A stretch of 64,000 nt of DNA, from assembly GCA_002341165.1 (NCBI GenBank), contig DDNL01000032.1, positions 24,870 to 88,869 of the forward strand, given 5' to 3'. Every line of letters starts with the position of its first letter. Position 1 is the first letter of the stretch. Under the pieces are notes generated by a model. The model was not told the DNA's origin. It made no database searches and worked only from the letters and a program-made list of their open reading frames with translations. Below, in pieces: positions 9,405 through 18,382 of this stretch. A program made the position numbers and the translations under genes. This DNA comes from Shewanellaceae bacterium UBA2521 (GTDB taxonomy: Bacteria > Pseudomonadota > Gammaproteobacteria > Enterobacterales > Shewanellaceae).

Positions 9405-12400
9405 TTAACGAATTTGTAGAATAGTTTGTTGCACCGTACCATCCACTTCAATACTTCGTGCGTTAGCTTGGTAGTTCCGTTGTCCAATAATCAAATCAAC
9501 CAACTCATTACTTAACTCCACATTAGACATTTCAAGAGAAGCCGCGGTAATATCACCAAAGGTACCAGAACGCCCTTCTCCAGGAATCGCTTTACCTGAA
9601 TCAAGTGACTCTTCCCATGCGGTATTCCCAATTTTTAAGAGCCCTTGCTCATTGTTAAACCGAGCTAAAGCGACCCGTCCTAAATTCTCTCTAGAACCAT
9701 TGGTAAAGGATGCGGTAATCAAACCATCCTCACCCACATCAACTGTTGTAAGACGACCCACAGTATTACCATCAACACTAATATCTATCACCTGAAAAGG
9801 TGTGTCATACATGGTGTTATTTCCGTACTTGACTCGCACAACCTGATCTTGTTCGGCAATACCAAATAGGGCATCAGCGCCCAAATCATTTTCACCTACG
9901 ATTGAATTACCCTTCATATAAATAGGGGTGTAACTTGGTTCACCATAGCTCAGTAAAGAGGTATCTGGTGTAGCATAAGTACCAGCTGGCGTCGTAAGAA
10001 CTGGATGCGTGCTTCCCCCGCCCGTCCAAGGTGAATTCGCCGAACTTGTACCAGGAGGAGTCCCCCCTCCTGCTGTAGGTCCTAGCGCAGTTAAATTCTT
10101 GGGATCAGCAATAAAGCCTAGAATGCTGGCAGATCTCAAATCTTGTTTCCCTTTTGGAATATTAAGTGCAGTCGGTTGCGTTTTGTCATCAAAAATACTA
10201 AGTGTCAATCGCGAACCCGTGTCTTCCGCAGACTCGATCTCAGCAACTTTCATAGCATAATTGATCTGCGAAGGAGGAGGCGTCACTACCGCTCCATTAG
10301 TAATTGTGGATCCTGCTACATTGTTTGCATCAAAGGAAATTGAAAAACCATCACCAGTAGGCCATTTTGCTTTAGCGGCTGCAACATAAGTCTTCGCTTC
10401 GCTTACAGCCATCGAGCCTGCATAAATATCTAAAACTTTTTTATTATTCTCATCCTGAATTTGCATAATCAAGTGATTTAAGCTTTGCTTATTTGGGTCA
10501 GTCGGTACGCTATTACTGATCGCCAAGGCGGTACCGATGTTAGGATCAGCTGCACTTTTACCTAATACAGTGCCCGCTGCTGCACCATATAATCCGAATT
10601 TAATATCCAACTCATCAAGGTCCATCAAAGTCTCCTCTGAATGTAACTCAAAACTCCTGCCATCCGATCCAATCTTAAACTCCATATAGTCAGAATAAGT
10701 TTTAACAACGCCATTGTTTTTGCTAGCTGGCTGAGTAGGATCCGAGTTATCCACTATAGTATGTGGATGATAAATTCTTTCTAAACATGTATTGAGCGCA
10801 GTCACATACTGGTTGATAAAGTCAGCGAGCTTTGCATTCGGTGTTGTTAATGCAACAGGATCAGGAGCTGTAATAGGTGGGGTACTCAAAAAGTTCCTAA
10901 AATCTTGGTTGTTAGCATTCTTACCTGGCCCTAAAGCCTGTACATCGTTACTTCCTCCCACGTTAGTCATGAAAGACTTGCCAATAGTCAGACCAACATA
11001 CATCTTCTCTGTTAGTGTTGATGACAACGGGGTATTAGCGGAAGCTGTGGCTTCTAAAAAAGTATCAACATTCACCGTGAATTTAGTGACAACAGACTCC
11101 TCGACAATAGGAGCACCATAAGTAATATGCTCTGCTTTCACAGTATTATTCCGCAATACATAGTTATCAACACGCTTCGATTCATCCACCTTAACTTCAA
11201 TTTCTGCTGTATAAGGATCAACTTCAAATGCCACACCATTATCTCTTAAGAAATCGGTATAACTAGGTTGTTGAGCAGCTGCTATTGGGGTTCCGCTTGC
11301 GGATAGGAGCGGTACTTTCATATTATCAAAATCATCTATCACGTCTTCTATTTTTCGAGCTAACGCTTCGAGACTTAAAATAGAATCGTCAATCTCTATC
11401 TCAATAGGGACCTCTACAGCCAGAGAACCAGGGATCTCAAATTGCAAGGTGTGCGTAATCAGAGCGGTTTCTCCAGCTCTTGGCGGAGTAAAACCTGAAT
11501 ATTTGAACTTCGTACCATATACATTGACTTCTGGTTCATCAAAACCTGCAACCTGATCAATAAATCCCGCAGGTTGTAAGTGTATAGGATCGGTAGGTTT
11601 AGATACTTCACCTCCTCTGCCCATGAAAATAAATTGGCAACGCCAAAAGTCTTTAGGTCGTCCCTCGTTATTTTTATCTCCACTGATAATTGTTAATTTA
11701 TCTATACTGGGTGCTGAAGCATGATTATCTGGCCTATATACAGGTGGAATAGCGCCGACTATAGGCAAACCTTCCGGTGGATCAGATGCCTCTTTACCAG
11801 GATAAAGACAGCCTAAGCCAATCTTTGTGTTATCAATATCTAAGTACGTTGCTGCAGCTGTACCTGATTTATTGGATGCATATAAATTAGGTACTTCTTC
11901 ACCTTCTCTACGATAAACTAAGTTCTTAGCACGGTAAGAAAAGCCTTCTACATCGTTTTTTTGTAAGTTCATGGGTTGAATAGGCTTACCATCAAACTCA
12001 TAAAAAACAGCCCATGCTATACGATTATCTAAGTCACCACCTGGATCAAAGACTTGCGAGCAGTCCACCATAGCTGTACCAATATTTTTATCTAGTTTTT
12101 CTGATTCTATATTCCAAAGAGCCCTCTCTACACCAGGCTTAATATAATAAGCTTTTAGAGTATGTTGCGTCCCTACAGAGTCATACACCACAGATGCTGT
12201 AGAAAAGTTATAAGTATCCGAATCATTCGGATCAAACTTATCCAATCTTCTAGCGTCTCCACCATCTTTTAAAATAGGAAAGTTCAGTGTTAAATCAAGC
12301 TTCTCTGATTTTTCTGGCTCACCAATAGAAGTAGGTACTTGCACTGATTTAGTTGACATCAAAGATAAGGAAGACGTGTTACCGCCTTTATCTACTGGGT

Positions 12401-12782
12401 AACTCATTAAGTAATCGCCATGTGAATTGACAATATAGTTGTCATTATTGAGCTTAAATGCCCCTGCTCTGGTATAGCGAAACTCTTTCGAATTTTCATT
12501 GGCCGCTGTAGCAAAAAAGCCTGTTCCTTGAATAGATAAATCTAAAACAGACTTAGTACGCTTTGTACTCCCTTGTACAAACTGCTGTGCTACATCAACA
12601 TGCTTTGTACCTTGACCAATGGTAATATTGACTTTTTGATAGACTCCACTTGAATATACATCCGCAAACTCCGCTCGTGACTTTTTAAAACCTATACTTG
12701 CAGCATTCGCAATATTATTTGATGTAACATCTAGCTGAGCTTGACTTGCATCAATCCCCGAAAGCCCAATATTAAAGGCCAT
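9405..12782 (-). CDS. flgE: Very large flagellar hook protein FlgE paralogue (1125 aa)
   Basis: Hook-family axial protein of 1125 aa, nearly three times the E. coli FlgE. Residues 1-170 (LDVTSNNIANAASIGFKKSR, DLSIQGTGFFATAANEN) and the last about 130 residues (LEMSNVELSNELVDLIIGQR) are ordinary FlgE and resemble the 533-aa neighbour closely. The block between, about residues 280-980, is long, rich in Ser/Thr/Pro/Ala/Gly and poor in Cys, and I recognise no domain in it. It sits where the surface-exposed hook domains are inserted. It directly follows flgD, the position of the normal hook gene. The ribosome site is AGGAGG. The frame is intact throughout. Confidence 0.88.
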   Translation of the reverse strand: MAFNIGLSGIDASQAQLDVTSNNIANAASIGFKKSRAEFADVYSSGVYQKVNITIGQGTKHVDVAQQFVQGSTKRTKSVLDLSIQGTGFFATAANENSKEFRYTRAGAFKLNNDNYIVNSHGDYLMSYPVDKGGNTSSLSLMSTKSVQVPTSIGEPEKSEKLDLTLNFPILKDGGDARRLDKFDPNDSDTYNFSTASVVYDSVGTQHTLKAYYIKPGVERALWNIESEKLDKNIGTAMVDCSQVFDPGGDLDNRIAWAVFYEFDGKPIQPMNLQKNDVEGFSYRAKNLVYRREGEEVPNLYASNKSGTAAATYLDIDNTKIGLGCLYPGKEASDPPEGLPIVGAIPPVYRPDNHASAPSIDKLTIISGDKNNEGRPKDFWRCQFIFMGRGGEVSKPTDPIHLQPAGFIDQVAGFDEPEVNVYGTKFKYSGFTPPRAGETALITHTLQFEIPGSLAVEVPIEIEIDDSILSLEALARKIEDVIDDFDNMKVPLLSASGTPIAAAQQPSYTDFLRDNGVAFEVDPYTAEIEVKVDESKRVDNYVLRNNTVKAEHITYGAPIVEESVVTKFTVNVDTFLEATASANTPLSSTLTEKMYVGLTIGKSFMTNVGGSNDVQALGPGKNANNQDFRNFLSTPPITAPDPVALTTPNAKLADFINQYVTALNTCLERIYHPHTIVDNSDPTQPASKNNGVVKTYSDYMEFKIGSDGRSFELHSEETLMDLDELDIKFGLYGAAAGTVLGKSAADPNIGTALAISNSVPTDPNKQSLNHLIMQIQDENNKKVLDIYAGSMAVSEAKTYVAAAKAKWPTGDGFSISFDANNVAGSTITNGAVVTPPPSQINYAMKVAEIESAEDTGSRLTLSIFDDKTQPTALNIPKGKQDLRSASILGFIADPKNLTALGPTAGGGTPPGTSSANSPWTGGGSTHPVLTTPAGTYATPDTSLLSYGEPSYTPIYMKGNSIVGENDLGADALFGIAEQDQVVRVKYGNNTMYDTPFQVIDISVDGNTVGRLTTVDVGEDGLITASFTNGSRENLGRVALARFNNEQGLLKIGNTAWEESLDSGKAIPGEGRSGTFGDITAASLEMSNVELSNELVDLIIGQRNYQANARSIEVDGTVQQTILQIR

Positions 12783-12896
12783 AGTAACCTCCTACTCTCA
12801 ACAATGGCTAATATGTATAAAAACTAACATTCTTTAATAACAGCTGAGCCTTCCGTCAATGCTCTTCCTTATGTAACTCTAACATCTTGCTAGAGG

Positions 12897-13604
12897 TTAA
12901 TTATTTGTTCCAGATATCGCTAAAACGTCATTGAGTGATACAGAACCTGAACCCAAAATATTTAACATAGTACCTGACTCTACTGTACCTAAAGACACGC
13001 TTGATACATGTCCATAGGTATAAGTGTTAAATTGTTGAGTTTGTCCGTCGATATCACCTTGAACCGAAAAGGTATACATGCCTGGCCCCACTTCATTGCC
13101 ATCTATGTTCTTACCATCCCAAATAAATTCAACGTTACCTGTTACACCTTGTGCAAGAGGTACATTTGATATCAGCTGACCTGCACTATCTTGCACCATG
13201 ACAGACTGAGCTTTGCCTCCTGCTGGAATATCTACTGTGCCTTTGACTGCATCATTTTCTGCTAAATATGCTCTATCAGATTGAGTTAAAACCTTTTGTC
13301 CCACTAAGCTCGATGCTTGTAGAGCTTGGCTTGATGTCATCACAGCATTAAGGTTTAAAATCTCTTCTTTTAAGCTATTAATACCATCTACAGAAGCAAA
13401 GTTAGTCATCTGACTGATCATTTCTTCATTCTGCATAGGCTTAAACGGATCTTGCATAGCAAGCTGTTTGGTGAGCAATGCAAAAAAATCTTTTTGAGTA
13501 AGCTGATTATGTGTTGTCACTTCTTCAGCTTGATTTTCCCACCGCATCTTATCTAAGAATGAGGTGTCATTCGCATTGGCTGAGTTATTGACTGAGTTTA
13601 CCAT
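12897..13604 (-). CDS. flgD: Flagellar hook assembly (cap) protein FlgD
   Basis: Hook scaffolding cap, exported and needed for polymerisation of FlgE. The N-terminal signature LTQKDFFALLTKQLAMQDP followed by MQNEEMISQMTNFASV is diagnostic. The C-terminal half contains the FlgD Ig-like/tudor part (GNVEFIWDGKNIDGNEVGPG, then YTFSVQGDIDG). The length, 235 aa, is normal. It lies between flgC (12 bp) and the large flgE (114 bp). The ribosome site is GAGGTGATGTAG before ATG. Confidence 0.95.
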   Translation of the reverse strand: MVNSVNNSANANDTSFLDKMRWENQAEEVTTHNQLTQKDFFALLTKQLAMQDPFKPMQNEEMISQMTNFASVDGINSLKEEILNLNAVMTSSQALQASSLVGQKVLTQSDRAYLAENDAVKGTVDIPAGGKAQSVMVQDSAGQLISNVPLAQGVTGNVEFIWDGKNIDGNEVGPGMYTFSVQGDIDGQTQQFNTYTYGHVSSVSLGTVESGTMLNILGSGSVSLNDVLAISGTNN

Positions 13605-13616
13605 CTACATCACCTC

Positions 13617-14123
13617 TTATGACCGACCAAGCGTCAATGTCTTCATCAGCATTTGTTTTGCTGAGTCGGCAACATGAACATTCATTTGATAGGTGCGCGA
13701 TGCAGAGATCATATTAGCCATCTCTTCCATCACATTGACATTAGGTTTGTAGATGTAACCTAATTCATCCGCTAAAGGATGATGAGGACGGTACTCCTTA
13801 ATAACAGGTTTATCACTTTCAACAATTGCTTTGACTTTCACACTGACACCACTGTGTCGCTTTAAAAGCTGGCTATCCATAATTTGTTCAAACGCTCCTT
13901 CAATTTGACTTGGTTTGTTAATACGATAATTTTTATCATATTTATTGACCGAAGGACCACGATGCGGTATCGCAGCAAAGATAGGCTCACGTGCACGGTA
14001 AGTCTGGTCAATACTGCTAGAAATTGAGGTTGCGTTGGCTATATTACTGGAAGTGGTATTCAAGCGTACAGATTGAGAGCTCATACCAGTACCAGAAATA
14101 TCAAAAATATTATACAAACTCAT
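13617..14123 (-). CDS. flgC: Flagellar proximal rod protein FlgC
   Basis: Proximal rod subunit. The N-terminus DISGTGMSSQSVRLNTTSSN is followed by IANATS, and the C-terminus (KPNVNVMEEMANMISASRTY) is typical. At 168 aa it is about 30 aa longer than most FlgC proteins (134-138). The extra residues lie about 45-95, between the two helices. It overlaps flgB by 4 bp, which suggests translational coupling. Confidence 0.94.
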   Translation of the reverse strand: MSLYNIFDISGTGMSSQSVRLNTTSSNIANATSISSSIDQTYRAREPIFAAIPHRGPSVNKYDKNYRINKPSQIEGAFEQIMDSQLLKRHSGVSVKVKAIVESDKPVIKEYRPHHPLADELGYIYKPNVNVMEEMANMISASRTYQMNVHVADSAKQMLMKTLTLGRS

Positions 14124-14521
14124 ACTTTACCTCTTATAGACTTTTGGAGTCCTAAAAAACGTCCATTCAGAAAGTTAAACGTCGTTTGGTATTCAAGTGA
14201 ATTTCTTACGTAATGGTTCCGTTCCGTTGCCATATCTACCGTATTTCCATCCCCTGTATCAGGCTGTAAGGGAACACGGTACTTCACTTCATATGCTGGT
14301 TCAGGATCATGACCAAAATGCTTGTCATGCGTTCTGTTTAATCCCACGCCCAACATCCGACGTTTCGAGCTTTCTAAAGCTTCCGCAAAGTCTAGGTCTT
14401 TCGCTTTATAATGTGGCGTATCTGCATTGGCTATATTACTAGAGAGTATTTCAGCACGCTGAGATCGAATACCTAACGTCTTCTGATGAACTCCTAAAGC
14501 TTTTGCAAATGAAATGCCCAT
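14120..14521 (-). CDS. flgB: Flagellar proximal rod protein FlgB
   Basis: First gene of the rod-hook operon, 133 aa, the usual length. Motifs: RSQRAEILSSNIANADTPHY near residues 19-38, then KAKDLDFAEAL, and the C-terminal NTVDMATERNHYVRNSLEYQ. It is exported to form the base of the rod next to FliE. A sigma-54 promoter match lies about 42 bp upstream, and the cheV-cheR terminator lies just beyond that, so flgB starts an independent transcript. Confidence 0.95.
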   Translation of the reverse strand: MGISFAKALGVHQKTLGIRSQRAEILSSNIANADTPHYKAKDLDFAEALESSKRRMLGVGLNRTHDKHFGHDPEPAYEVKYRVPLQPDTGDGNTVDMATERNHYVRNSLEYQTTFNFLNGRFLGLQKSIRGKV

Positions 14522-14562
14522 ATCTGTATTGTTCCTTTATGCTTTTGCGTCAGCTTACTTGT

Positions 14563-14578
14563 TGCAAAGGCTATGCCA
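14563..14578 (-). promoter_or_regulatory. Sigma-54 promoter of flgB operon
   Basis: The minus strand reads TGGCATAGCCTTTGCA: GG and GC at exact -24/-12 spacing with the flanking TGGCAY and TTGC preserved. The expected start of transcription is about 14552, 30 nt before flgB. It abuts the cheR terminator. Confidence 0.85.
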
Positions 14579-14614
14579 AAAAAATACGCCTAGCCGAAGC
14601 TAGACGCATTTTTT
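14578..14614 (-). terminator. Intrinsic terminator after cheR
   Basis: On minus-strand RNA an 11-bp stem closes on a UUCG tetraloop (CTAGC-TTCG-GCTAG core) and is followed by a run of seven T. Two positions pair as G-U only on this strand, which shows the direction. It separates cheV-cheR from the flgB operon. Confidence 0.88.
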
Positions 14615-14677
14615 GACTTGATATACAAGCGCGAATCGAAGTCAGAACAAAGTTTTAGGTATTACATTGATATAACA

Positions 14678-15508
14678 CTATTTTTTCTGGTAATAAATAC
14701 CATGGCTTGAACGCACCATCTCAAAATCATCTGATAAACCAGACATAGATTCTGATGCACCCAAAAATAAATAGCCTTTATCATTTAATGCCGCTGCAAA
14801 TTTTTTCAGGATTTCCGCCTTAGCTTCAGGCGAAAAGTAAATCAATACATTCCGACAAAAGATAATATCGAAGTTACCTAATAAAGAGTAACTCTCTTGT
14901 AAGTTCTGCGAACGGAACTCAACCATTTTCTTCACTTCGTCTTTCACCTGAAAGCAGCCTTGACCTACATCATCAAAGAATTGATTCTTTCTTTCATCAG
15001 AAAGGCCTCGAGCTAAAGCTAAGCTATCGTACTTACCTTCACGAGATGTTTCGAGCATAGTCGGTGACAAATCAGTCGCTAAAATACTTACACCCTGAGA
15101 CAATTGGCTTGGGTTAGCTTTTTTATATTCTAAAACAACCATAGCAATAGAGTAAGGTTCCTGCCCTGAAGAACAAGCCGATGACCATACTTTAATAGGA
15201 CGGTTTAAGCCTTTAAATTCTGGAATAAAGATCTCTTTAAACACTTCATACGGATAGTTGTCTCTGAACCACAGTGTTTCATTGGTTGTCATGACATCAA
15301 CCACTTCGGCACGTAACTTTTTTTGCATCGGATCAAGTACAAGCTGAATTAAGCCTGTAATATCATTCACATCGTTTTTATCAACTAGTGGTGCAAGACG
15401 GCTATTGACAAGATACTGCTTGTTATCACCTAAAATAATACCACTATGCTCTTCAAGGAACTTACAGAAGTTCTCATAGTCTTTTGGAGATATTGTATTG
15501 TTTGACAT
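14678..15508 (-). CDS. cheR: Chemotaxis protein methyltransferase CheR
   Basis: S-adenosylmethionine-dependent methyltransferase that methylates glutamates on chemoreceptors. The all-alpha N-terminal domain is about 1-80 (YENFCKFLEEHSGI). The catalytic domain has VWSSACSSGQEPYSIAMVVL (SAM loop, near residue 110), ILATDLSPTMLETSREGKY and NFDIIFCRNVLIYFSPEA. The length, 276 aa, is normal. It is placed 30 bp after cheV, the same pair found beside flgA in Vibrio and Pseudomonas. Confidence 0.95.
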   Translation of the reverse strand: MSNNTISPKDYENFCKFLEEHSGIILGDNKQYLVNSRLAPLVDKNDVNDITGLIQLVLDPMQKKLRAEVVDVMTTNETLWFRDNYPYEVFKEIFIPEFKGLNRPIKVWSSACSSGQEPYSIAMVVLEYKKANPSQLSQGVSILATDLSPTMLETSREGKYDSLALARGLSDERKNQFFDDVGQGCFQVKDEVKKMVEFRSQNLQESYSLLGNFDIIFCRNVLIYFSPEAKAEILKKFAAALNDKGYLFLGASESMSGLSDDFEMVRSSHGIYYQKK

Positions 15509-15538
15509 AATTTTTCCTTCAACTTTGTCTGCGAGTGT

Positions 15539-16486
15539 TTACATGGTTAAACTATTTTTGGCATCTAACAATAAATCACTCACCGTTTTAGCCAACTCAT
15601 CTGGACTAAACTTAGCAATAAAGCCATCCGCGCCCACTTTCTTTACCATTGCCTGATTGAACATACCACTTAACGATGTATGCAAAATCACTTTGATCCC
15701 TGTCAACTCTGGACGCCGATGCAACTCTGACGTCAAGGTATAACCATCCATCTCAGGCATTTCTACATCAGAAATCACAACAGGAATCACTTTACAAGCT
15801 GCAACGGGTGACTCCCTTGCAATTTTAATCAAATATTCTAAAGCTTCTCGACCATTGTTCACCGTGATGACTTCCACACCCAATGGCTCCAAACAACTCT
15901 TCGCTTGTTGCAAAGCAACTTTCGAATCGTCTGCGAGTAAAATTTGAAATCCTGTTTCAGAAAGGTTGGCAGCTTGAACTTCTTTAATGACTTCATCACT
16001 GATCTCGCCACTAATAGGTGAAATTTCGTTGAGGAGTTTCTCTACATCTAAAATCTCAACAAGCTCGTTATCAATTTCTGTGACTGCGGTAAGATAAGAG
16101 GTTCTGACACCTTTAGGCGGTGGCATAATATCTTCCCAGTTCATATTAATAATCCGCTCGACCCCTTCTACAACAAAGCCTTGGGTCAAACGGTTGTATT
16201 CGGTAATAATCACAAAACCTGTGCTGGTATCATCGAGTGGCTCTCCGCCAATGGCTGCACTCATATCGATAATCGAAATCGTTTGTTCACGTACTTGAGC
16301 TACACCACGTACAAAGCTATGCATCCCTGGAAGCTTTCTTAGCTCTGGACAAGGTAAAACCTCTCTTACTTTAAAAACATTAATGCCAAAACGCTGATTT
16401 CCTTTCAATCGGAAAAGCAACAACTCAAATCTATTTTGCCCTACCAGCTGGGTACGGCTATCAACACTGTCTAATACACTTGCCAT
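15539..16486 (-). CDS. cheV: Chemotaxis coupling protein CheV (CheW-receiver fusion)
   Basis: Cytoplasmic adaptor linking chemoreceptors to CheA, with adaptation through phosphorylation. Residues about 15-165 are a CheW domain (FGINVFKVREVLPCPELRKL, GMHSFVRGVAQVREQTISII). Residues about 188-310 are a response-regulator receiver with ILLADDSKVALQQAK, the phospho-acceptor Asp in VVISDVEMPEMDGYTL, and the conserved Lys in GFIAKFSPDEL. It is divergent from flgA. No clear sigma-28 or sigma-54 match was found on its own strand. Confidence 0.95.
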   Translation of the reverse strand: MASVLDSVDSRTQLVGQNRFELLLFRLKGNQRFGINVFKVREVLPCPELRKLPGMHSFVRGVAQVREQTISIIDMSAAIGGEPLDDTSTGFVIITEYNRLTQGFVVEGVERIINMNWEDIMPPPKGVRTSYLTAVTEIDNELVEILDVEKLLNEISPISGEISDEVIKEVQAANLSETGFQILLADDSKVALQQAKSCLEPLGVEVITVNNGREALEYLIKIARESPVAACKVIPVVISDVEMPEMDGYTLTSELHRRPELTGIKVILHTSLSGMFNQAMVKKVGADGFIAKFSPDELAKTVSDLLLDAKNSLTM

Positions 16487-16519
16487 TTAAATTACCTAAA
16501 TCCTAGTTATCCAATGTGT

Positions 16520-16535
16520 TGGCACTATAATTGCT
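16520..16535 (+). promoter_or_regulatory. Sigma-54 promoter of flgA
   Basis: TGGCACTATAATTGCT is a near-consensus -24/-12 element with exact spacing. The expected transcript starts near 16546, leaving an untranslated leader of about 78 nt before flgA. It lies in the 138-bp divergent region between cheV and flgA. Confidence 0.87.
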
Positions 16536-16624
16536 TTATTGTCTGAGAAATAAATAAGATGTATTCACTATCAAGCAAGTCCTATCTAACTTGGCTCGCA
16601 GCTCAACATCTAAGGTGACTATTC

Positions 16625-17386
16625 ATGTGCTCAAACCACACCAGAACATCACATTACAGCAGAAGAGTGACTTGCATACTTTTGTTTTTATTGTCTTTTT
16701 TTTCATCTGCGCATTTTGCGTCTTCTCAGCCTTCTCAACAACTTATATCGGCTGCTCAGACAAAATCTGAACTAAAAAGGTTAGCTGAGGCATTTATTTT
16801 AGAGCAGGCTGAAACAACAGAAAATGTCAAATATAAAGTACTTTCTACCCCTATGGATCCTCGAATTAAGGTGCCCAGCTGCCCTGAAGGCTTTCAGGCG
16901 AGCATGCCACATAATACTAAGGTTCAGTACAACAATAGGGTTAAAGTCACCTGTATGAGCCCTGATCAAGCCAGACCTTGGTCTACCCATGTTCGGGTAC
17001 GCTTTTACCTCCTTTACCCTACTATCATTGCTGCAACCAATATCTCTACCGGAGAAAAAATACAAAAAAGACACCTAAAAATCAAATACATGCAGAAAAA
17101 CAAGCTTAAAACTAACCATTTCAGTGATATACAGCTTTTAGAAGGTGTACGCATCAAAAGACGCATTCTCAAAGAGCAGCAGATTACGAGTAAGATCATT
17201 TGCATGGTCTGTAAGGGTGATGTGGTCAGCATTCAGGCCAAATCTAAGCGTTTTAACCTACAAACCCTAGGGCGAGCTATTAGTGATGGAAATATAGGTG
17301 ACTCGATTAAAGTGAAGAATAACCGCTCAAATAAGGTCATTCATGCTACAGTCACAGAGGTCGGTATTGTCAAAGTGAGAGCCTGA
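16625..17386 (+). CDS. flgA: Flagellar P-ring assembly chaperone FlgA
   Basis: Periplasmic chaperone for P-ring formation by FlgI. The 253-aa product starts with a basic, hydrophobic signal peptide (RRVTCILLFLLSFFSSAHFA). The C-terminal SAF-like and FlgA beta domains include GVRIKRRILKEQQI, CKGDVVSIQAKSKRFNLQTL and the ending VTEVGIVKVRA. The start has AAGGTG 7 nt upstream. It is transcribed from the sigma-54 promoter at 16520 and followed by flgM and flgN. Confidence 0.92.
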   Translation: MCSNHTRTSHYSRRVTCILLFLLSFFSSAHFASSQPSQQLISAAQTKSELKRLAEAFILEQAETTENVKYKVLSTPMDPRIKVPSCPEGFQASMPHNTKVQYNNRVKVTCMSPDQARPWSTHVRVRFYLLYPTIIAATNISTGEKIQKRHLKIKYMQKNKLKTNHFSDIQLLEGVRIKRRILKEQQITSKIICMVCKGDVVSIQAKSKRFNLQTLGRAISDGNIGDSIKVKNNRSNKVIHATVTEVGIVKVRA

Positions 17387-17408
17387 TCACAATACGACCG
17401 CTTTATAT

Positions 17409-17435
17409 TCAAGTAACAGCTATAGGAGTCGATAC
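17409..17435 (+). promoter_or_regulatory. Sigma-28 (FliA) promoter of flgM
   Basis: TCAAGTAA, an 11-bp spacer and GTCGATAC match the consensus TAAAGTTT-N11-GCCGATAA at most core positions with the exact spacer. It lies about 55 bp before the flgM start. A FliA-dependent flgM promoter is the known arrangement for this anti-sigma factor. Confidence 0.7.
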
Positions 17436-17489
17436 CCTTCACGCGGCGTATTGAGCTCCAAGACTTATACCAACATAGGAGCACCTATT

Positions 17490-17843
17490 ATGGATATTAA
17501 AGATGCAACGCAAGCAAGACCTCAAGGAAATACTCCAGTCATTTCAGATAAAGGTCTGCAACAAGAAGCAAGATCACAGAATAATCAGATCTCTGCTTCA
17601 GACCAAGATACCGTTCAACTCACTTATGAGGTAAAGCAATTGCACGCGTTACATGAAAAAATGCTTGAGCAGCCCCTACAAATCAACCATGAAAAGGTCG
17701 CACAGCTCAAACAAGCGATAAAGGATGGCTCCTATAAGCCTAAGCCTGAAAGTCTTGCCAAAATGATGATCGAATCCGAGCTGAGCTTACAAAGCACTTT
17801 GGAGAAGTTTGATAAACTTGAAGAAGAGGAAGCATCATCATGA
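17490..17843 (+). CDS. flgM: Anti-sigma-28 factor FlgM
   Basis: Small secreted inhibitor of FliA. I start it at the ATG at 17490 (117 aa, MDIKDATQARPQGNT...), which has AGGAG 7 nt upstream. A TTG 13 codons earlier also keeps the frame but has no ribosome site. The N-terminal half is polar and likely disordered. The C-terminal sigma-binding part contains DTVQLTYEVKQLHALHEKML and VAQLKQAIKDGSYKPKPESL, the usual FlgM pattern. It overlaps flgN by 4 bp. It is somewhat longer than E. coli FlgM (97 aa). Confidence 0.9.
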   Translation: MDIKDATQARPQGNTPVISDKGLQQEARSQNNQISASDQDTVQLTYEVKQLHALHEKMLEQPLQINHEKVAQLKQAIKDGSYKPKPESLAKMMIESELSLQSTLEKFDKLEEEEASS

Positions 17844-18265
17844 ATCAAGCACTCTCAGAGGCTATCAAAAAGCAGCTTTCACAAGTCACACAGCTTCTCG
17901 ACATGACCGAAAAAACGCGAGAAGCTTTGCTTGCTCGCGATATGGATACATTACATGATTTAATTCAAAAAGAAGAAGAGCTGTTAAATCAAATTCGTAA
18001 AATAGACGATACGATAGCCAAATTACCAGATAAATCTGTCCTCACAGAAGCACCTTTTAAAGAAGATATTGTGCAAATTAAAGGACTTTTACAGCGTTGC
18101 CAGATGCTCAATAGTGCAAATCAAGATTTTATTGATATGAGCTTAGGCGCTTTGAATCGACTCAAAAAGATTCTTATTACCAACCGCAATCAAAATAGCC
18201 TTACTTATACAGATAAAGGTCAACCTCATACGATCGCCTCGAGCGGAGAAAGTATTGAAGCATGA
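17840..18265 (+). CDS. flgN: Flagellar chaperone FlgN
   Basis: Cytoplasmic export chaperone for FlgK and FlgL, 141 aa and almost entirely helical. Family features are LLDMTEKTREALLARDMDTL at residues 14-33 followed by HDLIQKEEELLNQIRKID, and a polar C-terminus. It overlaps flgM by 4 bp and is followed by a terminator. With two FlgK proteins encoded nearby it may serve both; that is inference. Confidence 0.88.
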   Translation: MNQALSEAIKKQLSQVTQLLDMTEKTREALLARDMDTLHDLIQKEEELLNQIRKIDDTIAKLPDKSVLTEAPFKEDIVQIKGLLQRCQMLNSANQDFIDMSLGALNRLKKILITNRNQNSLTYTDKGQPHTIASSGESIEA

Positions 18266-18284
18266 AAACCTCATGCTTCTCCGT

Positions 18285-18316
18285 AAAAAAACGCCCTCGA
18301 ACAAGGCGCTTTTTTG
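18285..18316 (+). terminator. Terminator after flgMN
   Basis: A short GC stem (CGCC / GGCG) flanked by A and T runs, with six T after the stem. It is nearly symmetric (A-run before, T-run after), so it may also stop the convergent flgO-flgP transcript. Confidence 0.7.
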
Positions 18317-18382
18317 ATCTGTTTTAAAGGTGTCTTGTGTTATCGTTTGCAGCCATATAAAGCTTTACTGTAACCTAGGCAA

